In this document: piece after piece, positions 25,931 through 33,664 of the stretch
Numbering within the stretch: the stretch's first letter is position 1
Layout: each line of letters starts with the position of its first letter
Assembly (NCBI GenBank): GCA_002501205.1
Contig: DLRW01000096.1
Span: forward strand, 1 to 57,321
Length of the DNA stretch: 57,321 nucleotides
Origin: Flavobacteriales bacterium UBA7878
GTDB lineage: Bacteria > Bacteroidota > Bacteroidia > Flavobacteriales > Schleiferiaceae
Direction of reading: 5' to 3'
Translations under genes and position numbers: made by a program
Notes under the pieces: generated by a model
What the model saw: only the letters and a program-made list of their open reading frames with translations
Told to the model about the DNA's origin: nothing
Databases searched by the model: none

Positions 25931-26760
25931 TTAATGTCTTTAAAGTCGGGCTTCCGCTTTTCTAAGAATGCATTACGACCTTCTTTCGCTTCGTCGGTCA
26001 TATAAGCCAAACGAGTGGCCTCTCCGGCAAATACTTGCTGACCTACCATACCATCATCGGTAAGGTTAAAGGCGAACTTCAGCATTTTGATGGAGGTCGG
26101 TGATTTCTCCAAAATCTCACGAGCCCACTGGTAAGCAGTATCTTCTAATTCGGCATGTGGAATTGAGGCATTTACCATTCCCATATCCACAGCATCATCT
26201 GCGCTATAATTACGGCCGAGGAAGAAGATTTCACGAGCTTTCTTCTGGCCTACCATTTTCGCTAAATAAGCAGAACCGTAGCCACCGTCGAAGCTGGTAA
26301 CATCGGCATCCGTTTGTTTAAAAATGGCATGCTCCTTACTGGCTAAAGTGAGATCGCACACAACGTGCAAGCTATGACCACCACCAACAGCCCATCCTGG
26401 GACCACCGCAATTACCACTTTGGGCATAAAGCGAATTAAGCGCTGAACTTCGAGAATATTCAAACGAGGCATTCCATCATCATCCACATAACCTTGATGG
26501 CCACGGGCATTTTGATCGCCACCGCTGCAGAAAGAATAGATCCCATCCTTGGGAGAAGGGCCCTCGGCACTAAATAGTACAACTCCAATCGAAGTATCCT
26601 CACGTGCATCCAAAAAAGCTTCATAGAGCTCCGCAACGGTTTTAGGGCGAAAAGCATTTCGTACTTCGGGGCGATTAAAGGCGATACGCGCTACGCCATC
26701 TCCTGATTTCTTATAGGTGATATCCTGGTATTCTTTTACGGTAGTCCAGTTTGCCGACAT
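25918..26760 (-). CDS. menB: 1,4-dihydroxy-2-naphthoyl-CoA synthase
   Basis: This crotonase-fold enzyme closes the naphthoquinol ring in menaquinone synthesis. Visible features are VARIAFNRPEVRNAFRPKTV, the oxyanion-hole segment FCSGGDQNARG, AVVPGWAVGGGHSLHVVCDL and the C-terminal KEGRNAFLEKRKPDFKDIKW. The 280-residue length fits MenB. No other menaquinone genes are in the window. The start at 26760 is preceded by a promoter box. Confidence 0.96.
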   Translation of the reverse strand: MSANWTTVKEYQDITYKKSGDGVARIAFNRPEVRNAFRPKTVAELYEAFLDAREDTSIGVVLFSAEGPSPKDGIYSFCSGGDQNARGHQGYVDDDGMPRLNILEVQRLIRFMPKVVIAVVPGWAVGGGHSLHVVCDLTLASKEHAIFKQTDADVTSFDGGYGSAYLAKMVGQKKAREIFFLGRNYSADDAVDMGMVNASIPHAELEDTAYQWAREILEKSPTSIKMLKFAFNLTDDGMVGQQVFAGEATRLAYMTDEAKEGRNAFLEKRKPDFKDIKWIP

Positions 26761-26775
26761 AAATCAAATTTTGAA

Positions 26776-26783
26776 CAAAGATA
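26776..26783 (-). promoter_or_regulatory. Promoter -7 box TATCTTTG for menB-dinB
   Basis: A perfect minus-strand TAnnTTTG match lies 15 bp upstream of the menB ATG. No TTG is visible at the -33 distance. It sits between menB and the ssb terminator, which fits separate transcription. Confidence 0.5.
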
Positions 26784-26810
26784 CATCCTCCGAATGGTTA
26801 TGCTCTGAAC

Positions 26811-26844
26811 GAAAAAAGCCCTTCCGGTAAATCCGAAAGGGCTT
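26811..26844 (-). terminator. Intrinsic terminator of ssb
   Basis: On the minus strand GCCCTTTCGG pairs with CCGGAAGGGC (one mismatch) around a short loop and is followed by TTTTTTC. It starts ~20 bp after the ssb stop codon. Confidence 0.8.
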
Positions 26845-26865
26845 CCACCTAACTATCCCAAAAGG

Positions 26866-27207
26866 CTATTCGGGTTTGGCGCCCAGGAAATTCATGCTAT
26901 TGGCAATGATCTCCGTTATATAGCGCTTTTCACCTTCCTTAGCCGAATAGGCCCGATTCACAATTTTGCCTTCAACGATTAGGAAACTGCCCTTCTTAAC
27001 ATGCTTCTCAATCACCCCGGCCAAGCCATTCCAGGCCACTACATTATGCCATTGGGTTTCGGTTACTTTTTCCCCTTTGCCATTTTGGTAGGTTTCATTG
27101 GTGGCGATGGAAAACTTAGCCAACTTGCCTTTCGAATCGAAGCTTTTTACCTCAGGATCAGCACCCACATGTCCGATTAAAGACACGCGATTTCTTAAAT
27201 CACTCAT
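26866..27207 (-). CDS. ssb: Single-stranded DNA-binding protein, short form without acidic tail
   Basis: The 113-residue chain is a single OB-fold (LRNRVSLIGHVGADPEVKSF, ATNETYQNGKGEKVTETQWH, then FLIVEGKIVNRAYSAKEGEK). Typical SSB carries a disordered C-terminal tail ending in an acidic DxPF tip that recruits partner proteins; here the protein ends at NFLGAKPE directly after the OB-fold. It may be an accessory SSB, with the main one elsewhere in the genome. It has its own terminator. Confidence 0.93.
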   Translation of the reverse strand: MSDLRNRVSLIGHVGADPEVKSFDSKGKLAKFSIATNETYQNGKGEKVTETQWHNVVAWNGLAGVIEKHVKKGSFLIVEGKIVNRAYSAKEGEKRYITEIIANSMNFLGAKPE

Positions 27208-27268
27208 GATTTTGGTTTTATAGATTGAGAAACAAAGTTGAGGTCCTCTTCAGGCTTAAAGCCAGATT

Positions 27269-27303
27269 AAACGTTTAGCAAACCATTAATCAAACGTTTA
27301 GCA
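27269..27303. repeat. Direct repeat AAACGTTTAGCA x2, candidate operator
   Basis: AAACGTTTAGCA occurs at 27269-27280 and 27292-27303, 23 bp apart (about two helical turns). Each copy contains the palindrome AAACGTTT. The pair lies between the divergent ssb and the small exported protein gene, 62 bp upstream of ssb's start. Confidence 0.5.
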
Positions 27304-27421
27304 TTCTATTATTCAGAATTCGGGTGGCCTAGAAGCTGCTTAAAAGGTTAAAATCACCCTTTCACATACGATTTTAGATAGAAGTTCTTTCTATTAAAAG
27401 ACTAATGGCAATTGATTAGCT

Positions 27422-27429
27422 TAGTTTTG
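27422..27429 (+). promoter_or_regulatory. Promoter -7 box TAGTTTTG
   Basis: The box ends 1 bp before the ATG at 27431 and 7 bp before a second in-frame ATG at 27437. Transcription starting 4-7 bp after the box would make 27437 the first usable start and the mRNA leaderless. Confidence 0.5.
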
Positions 27430-27436
27430 CATGAGA

Positions 27437-27904
27437 ATGAAAAGTTTTTTCCTTTCCATACTAGTAATTTGTATTGCGGCCTCCAGCCTTCAGGCTCAGG
27501 AATTTAGTCCTTTAGAGATTGAAGGAAATTTTTGGTCCAAGAAGTTCCATCAAGACACCGTTGAATACAAACTTTCTGAACTGATTGATCTCTTTGAAGG
27601 AAATGCAAAGGCGAATATCCTGATTCGAAAGGCGAATAATCAACATGACCTTGCACGTTTCCTGCAAGTGTCTGGAACCTTCCTGGCTATTTACCCCTTA
27701 TTTAGTGCGGCTATTGGGCGTACTCCGAATTACAATATGAGTTTAATAGGCCTGGGCTTCTGGGGTGTTTCCATTCCACTGGAGATCAGCTCTCAACATA
27801 AGGCAGAAAAGGCTATCATGCTCTATAATGAGAAGATGCGAGAAGGCCTTAAAGCCCATCTATTGATCCAAAATAATGGGATTGGATTAAGTTTACGCTT
27901 TTAA
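27437..27904 (+). CDS. Small exported hypothetical protein
   Basis: About 155 residues, beginning MKSFFLSILVICIAASSLQAQ, a Sec signal peptide with an AQ cleavage site typical of Bacteroidota. The mature part has two hydrophobic stretches (ARFLQVSGTFLAIYPLFSAA and MSLIGLGFWGVSIPLEI) that could be membrane hairpins. No family recognised. An ATG at 27431 adds two residues (MR) but lies within the presumed core promoter. The glycosyltransferase-like gene starts 8 bp downstream, suggesting one transcript. Confidence 0.65.
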   Translation: MKSFFLSILVICIAASSLQAQEFSPLEIEGNFWSKKFHQDTVEYKLSELIDLFEGNAKANILIRKANNQHDLARFLQVSGTFLAIYPLFSAAIGRTPNYNMSLIGLGFWGVSIPLEISSQHKAEKAIMLYNEKMREGLKAHLLIQNNGIGLSLRF

Positions 27905-27912
27905 ATCCTGCC

Positions 27913-28965
27913 TTGACAAAAGTTGCCTTAATCGAATTTGGCACTTCCCACGACGAAGTCCTATATCCGCAATATCGCTTTCTTAAAGAGAGCGCAAAGC
28001 ATGAAGTCTTTCTCTTTGTTTCTGAAGCTTTGAAGGAACGTCTTTTTGACTATCCCTCTCATCAAGTATTCTTTATTCCGGCCCTGCCTAAGCGTAGCGA
28101 TTTAATTGACTTACATCGCCGATTAAGGCAAATGGGCATTCAAAAAGTGGTGATTAATACAGCCAGTGGTAAAACGGTTCGCAACTTCCTATGGCTGCGC
28201 CCTAAAAAACCCTGGAAGGTTTACGGCGTTTTACACCATCTGCGCAAGCTTGAAAGCAGTACTACCCAAAAATTAATTAGCCTCTATTTAAAGAACTATT
28301 ACTTTCTGGCGGAATACCTTCAGGCGAAAGCCCCATCCTTAAAACCCAAATTAAATTACGGGCATTTCTACGCTGGTTTTCTCCCTGACTTCACCATTGA
28401 TGAAGCTTTTCGAAAACCCATTGACGAAACCTGGATTGTGGTTCCCGGTCAACTGGAATATAAGCGTCGTGATTACCTGGCTCTATTGGATAGTTTAAGC
28501 CCCAATTCTCTAAATCCAAAACTGCGTTTTATTCTTTTAGGCAAATCCAAACACAGCCATGGAAATGGAAATGAATTTGAAGCAGAGTTAAAGAAACGGC
28601 AACTAGAGAGCTTCTTCCAAATCTGGGATAATTTCGTTCCCAATGAGGCTTTCTACGCTTATCTGGCTCAAGCCGATTTCGTACTGCCTTTAATTCATAA
28701 AGACCAAGCCAGTGGCGAGCTGTATCAAAAACAAATTTCAGGTTCCTGGAACATGGCTTTGGCTTTTAAAGTGCCAATGCTTATCGAAGCTGGTAGTCCT
28801 GGTGCTGATGAATTTGAGGACGGAGCTTTTTTATACCCTAAAGAAGAACTGCCGAGGCTGTGGTCCAAGCTTGATGAGCTGAAACAAAGAAGCTATTATC
28901 AGGCCCCTAAATGGCAATTCCGAATTCAGGCTAATACCTATTTAGATTTTCTGGATAAGGCATAA
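27913..28965 (+). CDS. Glycosyltransferase-like protein (GT-B-type fold)
   Basis: A 350-residue cytoplasmic protein. It has an N-terminal Rossmann-like half (ALIEFGTSHDEVLYPQYRFL) and a C-terminal half with the pattern WIVVPGQLEYKRRDYLALLD, then FILLGKSKH and a run with acidic residues near the end, as in GT4-like enzymes. No canonical ExFG motif was found, so donor and acceptor are unknown. The start codon is TTG at 27913, 8 bp after the preceding stop; no ATG gives a better N-terminus. Confidence 0.65.
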   Translation: MTKVALIEFGTSHDEVLYPQYRFLKESAKHEVFLFVSEALKERLFDYPSHQVFFIPALPKRSDLIDLHRRLRQMGIQKVVINTASGKTVRNFLWLRPKKPWKVYGVLHHLRKLESSTTQKLISLYLKNYYFLAEYLQAKAPSLKPKLNYGHFYAGFLPDFTIDEAFRKPIDETWIVVPGQLEYKRRDYLALLDSLSPNSLNPKLRFILLGKSKHSHGNGNEFEAELKKRQLESFFQIWDNFVPNEAFYAYLAQADFVLPLIHKDQASGELYQKQISGSWNMALAFKVPMLIEAGSPGADEFEDGAFLYPKEELPRLWSKLDELKQRSYYQAPKWQFRIQANTYLDFLDKA

Positions 28966-28998
28966 AAAAAGCCGCCCCATCAATAAGAAGGGACGGCC
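28964..28998 (-). terminator. Intrinsic terminator of the T9SS protein gene
   Basis: On the minus strand GCCGTCCC pairs with GGGGCGGC (one G-U) and is followed by seven Ts. It lies 21 bp after the stop codon at 29019. The plus-strand side has no T-run after the stem. Confidence 0.75.
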
Positions 28999-29018
28999 AA
29001 TAGTTCTCGAGAAAAAAA

Positions 29019-31034
29019 TTATTTCTGAATAGTAAGCTTCACTGTTTTAGCTTCTTCTGAACCATTCTGAAGTTTTAGAAGGTAAGTTCCGCTGGCTAAA
29101 TGATCGAGATTAAGCTCATATTTCTCATGCGCATTAATAGCCAATTGAGCTTCATGTACTTTTTCTCCTGCCAGGGAGTAAACTGCCAAATTGTATTGAC
29201 CAGGCTCTGTAAACTCGATTAGACCCTTCCCGGTAGTGGGGTTTGGGTAAACCTGAAACTCTGCCAAATCATTTTCCACCAAATTGATATTGGTTGGATT
29301 CGCCATGTTCAAACGATAGTGAGGTGCTTCAAAGGTGGTGCTATTGCTAAAGCCACTGAACCAACTTCCATTTTGATTCTGGAATACCGATGCATAGGTA
29401 GGCTGACCCCAATTGGTGCTATTGGCAAAACGAATTACTCCATCTGGAGCATTGGGAAATAAGCTCGCTACAAAATAATAGGTATCGGCCGGAATTTCTA
29501 AGGGCTTGCCATTAGCATCCTCAAAGGAGAAGTTAACCAAATTACAGGGTACGGTGCCATCAAAGGAGAATACCTTGCGGTAAATAGGGTTTTTTCCTGC
29601 CGGGAATCCTGCATTAAACGCAAAACCGATCGTATCGTATATGGCTATTTCCATGTCAGCGGTGGAGTCGGTTAAACAGCTCATTTGCATTTCCATTCCC
29701 TGGATGTATACACTAGTACCATTACCATAAGGATGTTGATCGGGATCTTCCAAATTGAAGAGTACTCCAATGGCAATCATTCCATTGGTACCGGTATTGG
29801 TTCCAAAGTAATTATCTGCCACCTTATCATCAATTGAGTAAGTATCTCCATAAGAAAAATTGAAAGTATCTGCTGCAGTGGTTGATGCCAGGGGGATACT
29901 ATCGGAAATGGCCTTATAAACCAGTTTGAAATTCCCTGGGAAAGGAGGTGTCCAAGCGGAGGTAGTTAACGTGGTATAATAGGCCGTATCATAAGGTGCC
30001 AAAGTGGCTACGGTGGGCGAGAACACGGTTCCAGCCACGGCATTATTCGAGTCCAGAATTTCCACGGCCAGCGCTACATTGCTTTGAGCATTGGTTCCGT
30101 AGTTGTAAATATTACTATCGAAGGTGATCGGCACCGTTTGCTTATCCGACAAATGCATGTATTTAGGATAGCTGCTATTGTTATCGAATATAATGTCATG
30201 CGCTGGTGCTTCACCAGTGGCGCCAGGTGCGGTAGCACGGGTAAATACCAGTGAATTTTCGGGTGGAGTTAATAATTCGATATCATCGATCATCCAATAA
30301 TAGCGACCAGAACCATTACTATTGCTCACGGTACCATCAAAAACAAATTCCAGTACCACATAACTTTGGTTTGCCACAAAGCTGGAGAGGTTTGCACGGT
30401 AATAGGCATTCTGATCAGTAGAGGCATTCACTGCTATTTCGCTGGTTGGAAATGCTTCCACCGTATCGGGGAAAGTCACACCACCATCGGTACTTACAGC
30501 TACATACCAGGCCGATTGAAAACGACGGGCATACATATAGAAGCCAATTTCTGCACCTGAATGCGCACTAAGGTCGATGGTATCCGTGCGCAGACGACCC
30601 ACATGCGGCGCTGGTACCGGACCCGAGCCATTGGTAGCACGATCTCCATTGGAATGCAAGAAATCCGAATCAAAAATCATAAATCCATTGGAACGAGTGG
30701 GAGAGTTAATCGGCGCTCCAAGATTACCTGAATTATTAGGGCCAGCCCAACATCCTCGGGAACCTACGGTATCGGGCGGAGCGGTATTGGGACCACGGTA
30801 TTCCCAAAGGGCTAAGGCCGGAGTTCCGTTTTGCGACCAACCTGCGGGAATGCCATTGGCAAAGTCTTCCGACCAAATAACGGCTTGAGCCGAGGATTCT
30901 GGCCGATACTGAAAAGCAGTATTGTGAGGCTTTACTTCTTGATAGCCCTCCGAGGCTTCGGCACGCGGTAATTGCTGGGCACTTAAGGCCATGCTCATAC
31001 TTCCCAATAAGGTAAATAGTAGGGGTTTTTTCAT
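29019..31034 (-). CDS. T9SS type A sorting-domain secreted protein with jelly-roll domain
   Basis: 671 residues. Residues 1-20 are a signal peptide (MKKPLLFTLLGSMSMALSAQ). Residues ~50-255 form a MAM/jelly-roll-like adhesion domain (WSEDFANGIPAGWSQNGTPA ... YYWMIDDIELLTPP). A second beta-sandwich follows (~270-400), then a region up to ~585, and the C-terminal ~75 residues are a T9SS sorting domain (FQVYPNPTTGKGLIEFTEPG, then LASGTYLLKLQNGSEEAKTV). It is probably surface-attached or secreted; function beyond adhesion or scaffolding is not visible. Single-gene transcription unit with its own terminator. Confidence 0.92.
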   Translation of the reverse strand: MKKPLLFTLLGSMSMALSAQQLPRAEASEGYQEVKPHNTAFQYRPESSAQAVIWSEDFANGIPAGWSQNGTPALALWEYRGPNTAPPDTVGSRGCWAGPNNSGNLGAPINSPTRSNGFMIFDSDFLHSNGDRATNGSGPVPAPHVGRLRTDTIDLSAHSGAEIGFYMYARRFQSAWYVAVSTDGGVTFPDTVEAFPTSEIAVNASTDQNAYYRANLSSFVANQSYVVLEFVFDGTVSNSNGSGRYYWMIDDIELLTPPENSLVFTRATAPGATGEAPAHDIIFDNNSSYPKYMHLSDKQTVPITFDSNIYNYGTNAQSNVALAVEILDSNNAVAGTVFSPTVATLAPYDTAYYTTLTTSAWTPPFPGNFKLVYKAISDSIPLASTTAADTFNFSYGDTYSIDDKVADNYFGTNTGTNGMIAIGVLFNLEDPDQHPYGNGTSVYIQGMEMQMSCLTDSTADMEIAIYDTIGFAFNAGFPAGKNPIYRKVFSFDGTVPCNLVNFSFEDANGKPLEIPADTYYFVASLFPNAPDGVIRFANSTNWGQPTYASVFQNQNGSWFSGFSNSTTFEAPHYRLNMANPTNINLVENDLAEFQVYPNPTTGKGLIEFTEPGQYNLAVYSLAGEKVHEAQLAINAHEKYELNLDHLASGTYLLKLQNGSEEAKTVKLTIQK

Positions 31035-31100
31035 ATGCTTTAATTTATTGATGCCTCAAAGTAGCTATTTTTTAGACTTTTACGACATTACATATTGATT

Positions 31101-31122
31101 TTATCAAGATCTAACTTGATAA
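31101..31122. promoter_or_regulatory. Palindromic operator candidate upstream of the DoxX gene
   Basis: Perfect arms TTATCAAG and CTTGATAA flank a 6-base spacer. It lies 50 bp before the DoxX ATG and 67 bp upstream of the divergent T9SS gene. The size and symmetry fit a winged-helix regulator such as MarR or HxlR; no such gene is adjacent. It has no T-run, so a terminator is unlikely. Confidence 0.5.
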
Positions 31123-31171
31123 GGATTTAATACCTTCCTCGTCTCATTATTAGAGATTCAAAATTTAAATC

Positions 31172-31552
31172 ATGCAAATCATTAAAATTATAGTTCAAGT
31201 ACTGTTAGCCCTAATTTTTCTTATGGTAGGTACAATGAAGCTTTTCACCCCTTATTCCGAAATGCTGGTAACCGAAGGTATGACCTGGGCCGAAGAGTTT
31301 TCTGCCGGCTTTATTAAAATTATTGGTGCTCTTGAAGCTTTGGGAGGCTTGGCTTTAATTCTTAGCCTGAGGATTAAGTCCTTTAAGGTTTTAGTGCCGT
31401 TGGCCAGTTTGGGATTTATGATTCTAATGATTGGCGCCGCTTATACGCATTGGGAAAGAGAAGAACCCATAGCCACTAATGTGATTCTATTTATCGTATC
31501 TGCATTAGTGCTGTATCAAAACCGTGGTGCACTGGCTCGCAAAAAGGCATAA
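31172..31552 (+). CDS. DoxX-family membrane protein
   Basis: The 126-residue protein has four predicted transmembrane helices and the DoxX pattern: IKIIVQVLLALIFLMVGTMK, then IKIIGALEALGGLALIL and a third helix SLGFMILMIGAAYTHW with the conserved His. DoxX proteins are small inner-membrane proteins, often linked to redox or thiol stress, with uncertain biochemical role. It is a single gene, preceded by the palindrome at 31101-31122. Confidence 0.85.
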   Translation: MQIIKIIVQVLLALIFLMVGTMKLFTPYSEMLVTEGMTWAEEFSAGFIKIIGALEALGGLALILSLRIKSFKVLVPLASLGFMILMIGAAYTHWEREEPIATNVILFIVSALVLYQNRGALARKKA

Positions 31553-31555
31553 AAA

Positions 31556-31583
31556 AAGGCCGGTGGTTATGAGGCACCGGCCC
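31556..31583 (-). terminator. Intrinsic terminator of the SDR gene
   Basis: GGCCGGTG and CACCGGCC form a perfect 8-bp stem with a 9-base loop. On the minus strand it is followed by TTTTTTTA, so it terminates the SDR transcript; it may also act on the convergent DoxX transcript. Confidence 0.8.
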
Positions 31584-31606
31584 GATCCATTGTTTAAAAA
31601 AGAGCA

Positions 31607-32428
31607 CTATTTTACTTGGCTCATGATGATTCTGTCAAAGAATCGATCACTGAAGTAACGTCGAATAAAGATCATTGGTTTGGCCATTCTTCCCCCTGCA
31701 TAGCGAGTTTTTGGCTTCGGGCTAGCTATCGCCCTGTTTACCAGACCCGTAATCACTGAAGCTGGTGAGCCTTGACCATCAAGATACATTTGTTTAGTGG
31801 CTTTAGCGACTGTACTGGTCATTCCTTCATAGGCTGTTCCTTGAGCTCTGGCAATCATCGGATCCATCATAACGTCTCCGAATTCGGTAAGAATTACGCC
31901 TGGTTCAATTAATACCACATCAATATTGAAGGGGGCTAATTCCAAACGTAAACAATCGGACCAACCTTCCAGCGCATGCTTGGTGGCATGATACCAGGCG
32001 CCTAGAGGGGTGTAGACCTTCCCACCCACTGAAGAAATATTAACAATCTTTCCCTTCTTCGCCTCTCGCATATAGGGCAATACCTTTTGGGTAAGGCTGG
32101 CTAAACCAAATAGATTTACCTCAAATTGCCGACGCGCATCTTCTATGGAAACGGTTTCTACCGCTCCATAAACGGCATAACCTGCATTGTTAACCAATAC
32201 ATCAATATGCCCTTGCTCTTCAATAATGGTTTTTACTACGGCCTCTACTTCAGATTCCTTGGTGATATCCATAGCCAGGGCATGTCCACCTGCTTTTAGG
32301 ATATCCTCCATTTTGTCGATCCGGCGCGCAGCACCATATACGATATGACCTTGTTTGATTAAATCCAGGGCAAAATCTTTACCCATTCCAGAAGAGGCTC
32401 CGGTTACTAAAATGACTTGTTTTTTCAT
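31607..32428 (-). CDS. Short-chain dehydrogenase/reductase
   Basis: A 273-residue SDR with the cofactor motif VTGASSGMGKDFA (TGxxxGxG), the NNAGY motif at ~85-90, the catalytic Ser (NISSVGG) and YHATK (Tyr/Lys) motif. This is the classical SDR sequence order, so an NAD(P)-dependent oxidoreductase is certain but the substrate is not. It follows the TetR gene after a 48-bp gap containing an operator-like palindrome, so it is probably controlled by that regulator. Confidence 0.95.
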   Translation of the reverse strand: MKKQVILVTGASSGMGKDFALDLIKQGHIVYGAARRIDKMEDILKAGGHALAMDITKESEVEAVVKTIIEEQGHIDVLVNNAGYAVYGAVETVSIEDARRQFEVNLFGLASLTQKVLPYMREAKKGKIVNISSVGGKVYTPLGAWYHATKHALEGWSDCLRLELAPFNIDVVLIEPGVILTEFGDVMMDPMIARAQGTAYEGMTSTVAKATKQMYLDGQGSPASVITGLVNRAIASPKPKTRYAGGRMAKPMIFIRRYFSDRFFDRIIMSQVK

Positions 32429-32438
32429 AATCTAATTG

Positions 32439-32456
32439 TAAGTGATTAATTACTTA
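32439..32456. promoter_or_regulatory. Second operator-like palindrome between TetR and SDR genes
   Basis: TAAGTGATTAATTACTTA is a near-perfect palindrome (one mismatched pair) related to the stronger one upstream of the TetR gene (shared AGT-GATTA...ACT core). It lies 10 bp before the SDR ATG. Confidence 0.6.
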
Positions 32457-32476
32457 TGCTTCGGGGTAAATTTTTT

Positions 32477-32998
32477 TTAGAGCATATATCTTGAATGCAA
32501 TAAGTTTTGCACCTGCCTTAATTCTTTGGGTTTACGCAACAAAATCGCCGTAACCAATCCATCGAGGAGTATCATCACCAACTCTGCTTCGGCCTCCGGC
32601 TCTTGGTAGTGCATTTCCTCAAAAATGCCTTTTAGCATAGCCTTTAAGGGAGCAGTGGCGCTATCATCATAAGTGTCTGTCTGCCACTTCAGGGCATAAA
32701 TCAAGCGCCAAAAATCATGATCCTCTGGCGGTACTGTAAATACAAAGTCCAGAATGCTCTTTAAACGTTTGCGTGGATTTTCTTCCTGGCTAAATTGAAT
32801 ATAGAGTTGATTGACCTTTTCATGACCCTGCTCCAATACCGCCTTTAAAAGACCTTCTTTATTGGTAAAGTGCCGAAAAATCAAACCTTCGGATACCCCT
32901 GCTGCCTTGGCCACCTTGGCAGTGGAAGTGCCATCATAGCCCTTCTCCGCAAATAACTGCAGGGCCGTTTTAAGTATCTGTTCTTGCTTTTCAGTCAT
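32477..32998 (-). CDS. TetR/AcrR-family transcriptional regulator
   Basis: A 173-residue repressor-type protein. Residues 1-50 form the TetR helix-turn-helix (EQILKTALQLFAEKGYDGTS, VAKAAGVSEGLIFRHFTNKE); the rest is a ligand-binding helical domain. Its own promoter overlaps the palindrome GTGAGTAATCACTCAC at 33000-33015, two bases before its ATG, suggesting autorepression. The SDR downstream is the probable target; the inducer is unknown. Confidence 0.95.
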   Translation of the reverse strand: MTEKQEQILKTALQLFAEKGYDGTSTAKVAKAAGVSEGLIFRHFTNKEGLLKAVLEQGHEKVNQLYIQFSQEENPRKRLKSILDFVFTVPPEDHDFWRLIYALKWQTDTYDDSATAPLKAMLKGIFEEMHYQEPEAEAELVMILLDGLVTAILLRKPKELRQVQNLLHSRYML

Positions 32999-32999
32999 G

Positions 33000-33015
33000 G
33001 TGAGTAATCACTCAC
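33000..33015. promoter_or_regulatory. TetR operator at the tetR transcription start
   Basis: GTGAGTAATCACTCAC has perfect 6-bp arms (GTGAGT/ACTCAC) around AATC. It directly abuts the -7 box of the minus-strand promoter, so bound repressor would cover the transcription start. The form resembles known TetR-type sites of the TGA(N)nTCA kind. Confidence 0.75.
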
Positions 33016-33044
33016 AAAAGTATAGGCTTATTCGATATCCACAA
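33015..33044 (-). promoter_or_regulatory. Promoter of the TetR gene
   Basis: Minus-strand TTG (33042-33044), 19-bp spacer, then TACTTTTG (33015-33022): the best complete Bacteroidota promoter in the window. The operator begins immediately after the -7 box. Confidence 0.8.
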
Positions 33045-33100
33045 ATAATTCAATCCTATTTTTTTGATTTTAGTTTCCTTTGTCGCCGAAACCCCAGCAC

Positions 33101-33664
33101 GTGTCCGCACAAATCATAGAATCCTGGATCGACCAATACAGCGATGAGCTCTTGCACTGGGCCGAATACCGTACCGGTGATTCAGCCTTAGCTCAGGACA
33201 TGGTTCAGGAAACCTTTATTGCGGCTTTCGAAAACTATCATCAGTTTAAGGGTGATAGCAATCCTAAAACCTGGTTATCGCGAATCCTCCGCAACAAAAT
33301 TGTCGACTACTTCCGCTCTGCCTATTATCGAAAAAACATTTTTGAAGGTCAAGCTTCTGATGATGATGGTCCGGAGCGATCGCATTTTGATACCGAAGAG
33401 CACTGGCGTACCGAAATCTTCCAAAGTGGTTGGGAAGAGGATGAAACCCTCATGGATCAGGAAGAATTTCGCAGCCTCTTCGAACAATGCCTAAATGCTT
33501 TACCTCAAGCCTGGCGAGATATTATCGCAGCCAAATACTTTGCTCAGGAGAAAGGTCAGGACATTAGTCAGGAGTTCAATATCAGTACGTCCAACTATTG
33601 GCAAATTATTCATCGCGCCAAGCTGTCTTTGAAAAAATGCCTTGAAGTGTATTGGAAATCATGA
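33101..33664 (+). CDS. ECF-type RNA polymerase sigma factor
   Basis: 187 residues. Region 2 is clear (SALAQDMVQETFIAAFENYH, PKTWLSRILRNKIVDYFRS) and region 4 follows (FEQCLNALPQAWRDIIAAKY ... SNYWQIIHRAKLSLKKCLEV). An acidic insert (~75-120) sits between them. The GTG at 33101 (MSAQIIESWIDQ) is the likely start; a TTG at 33080 is also in frame but lies within a TTCCTTTG box that could be the -7 element. It overlaps the zinc-finger gene in ATGA, indicating a coupled sigma/anti-sigma pair. Confidence 0.92.
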   Translation: MSAQIIESWIDQYSDELLHWAEYRTGDSALAQDMVQETFIAAFENYHQFKGDSNPKTWLSRILRNKIVDYFRSAYYRKNIFEGQASDDDGPERSHFDTEEHWRTEIFQSGWEEDETLMDQEEFRSLFEQCLNALPQAWRDIIAAKYFAQEKGQDISQEFNISTSNYWQIIHRAKLSLKKCLEVYWKS

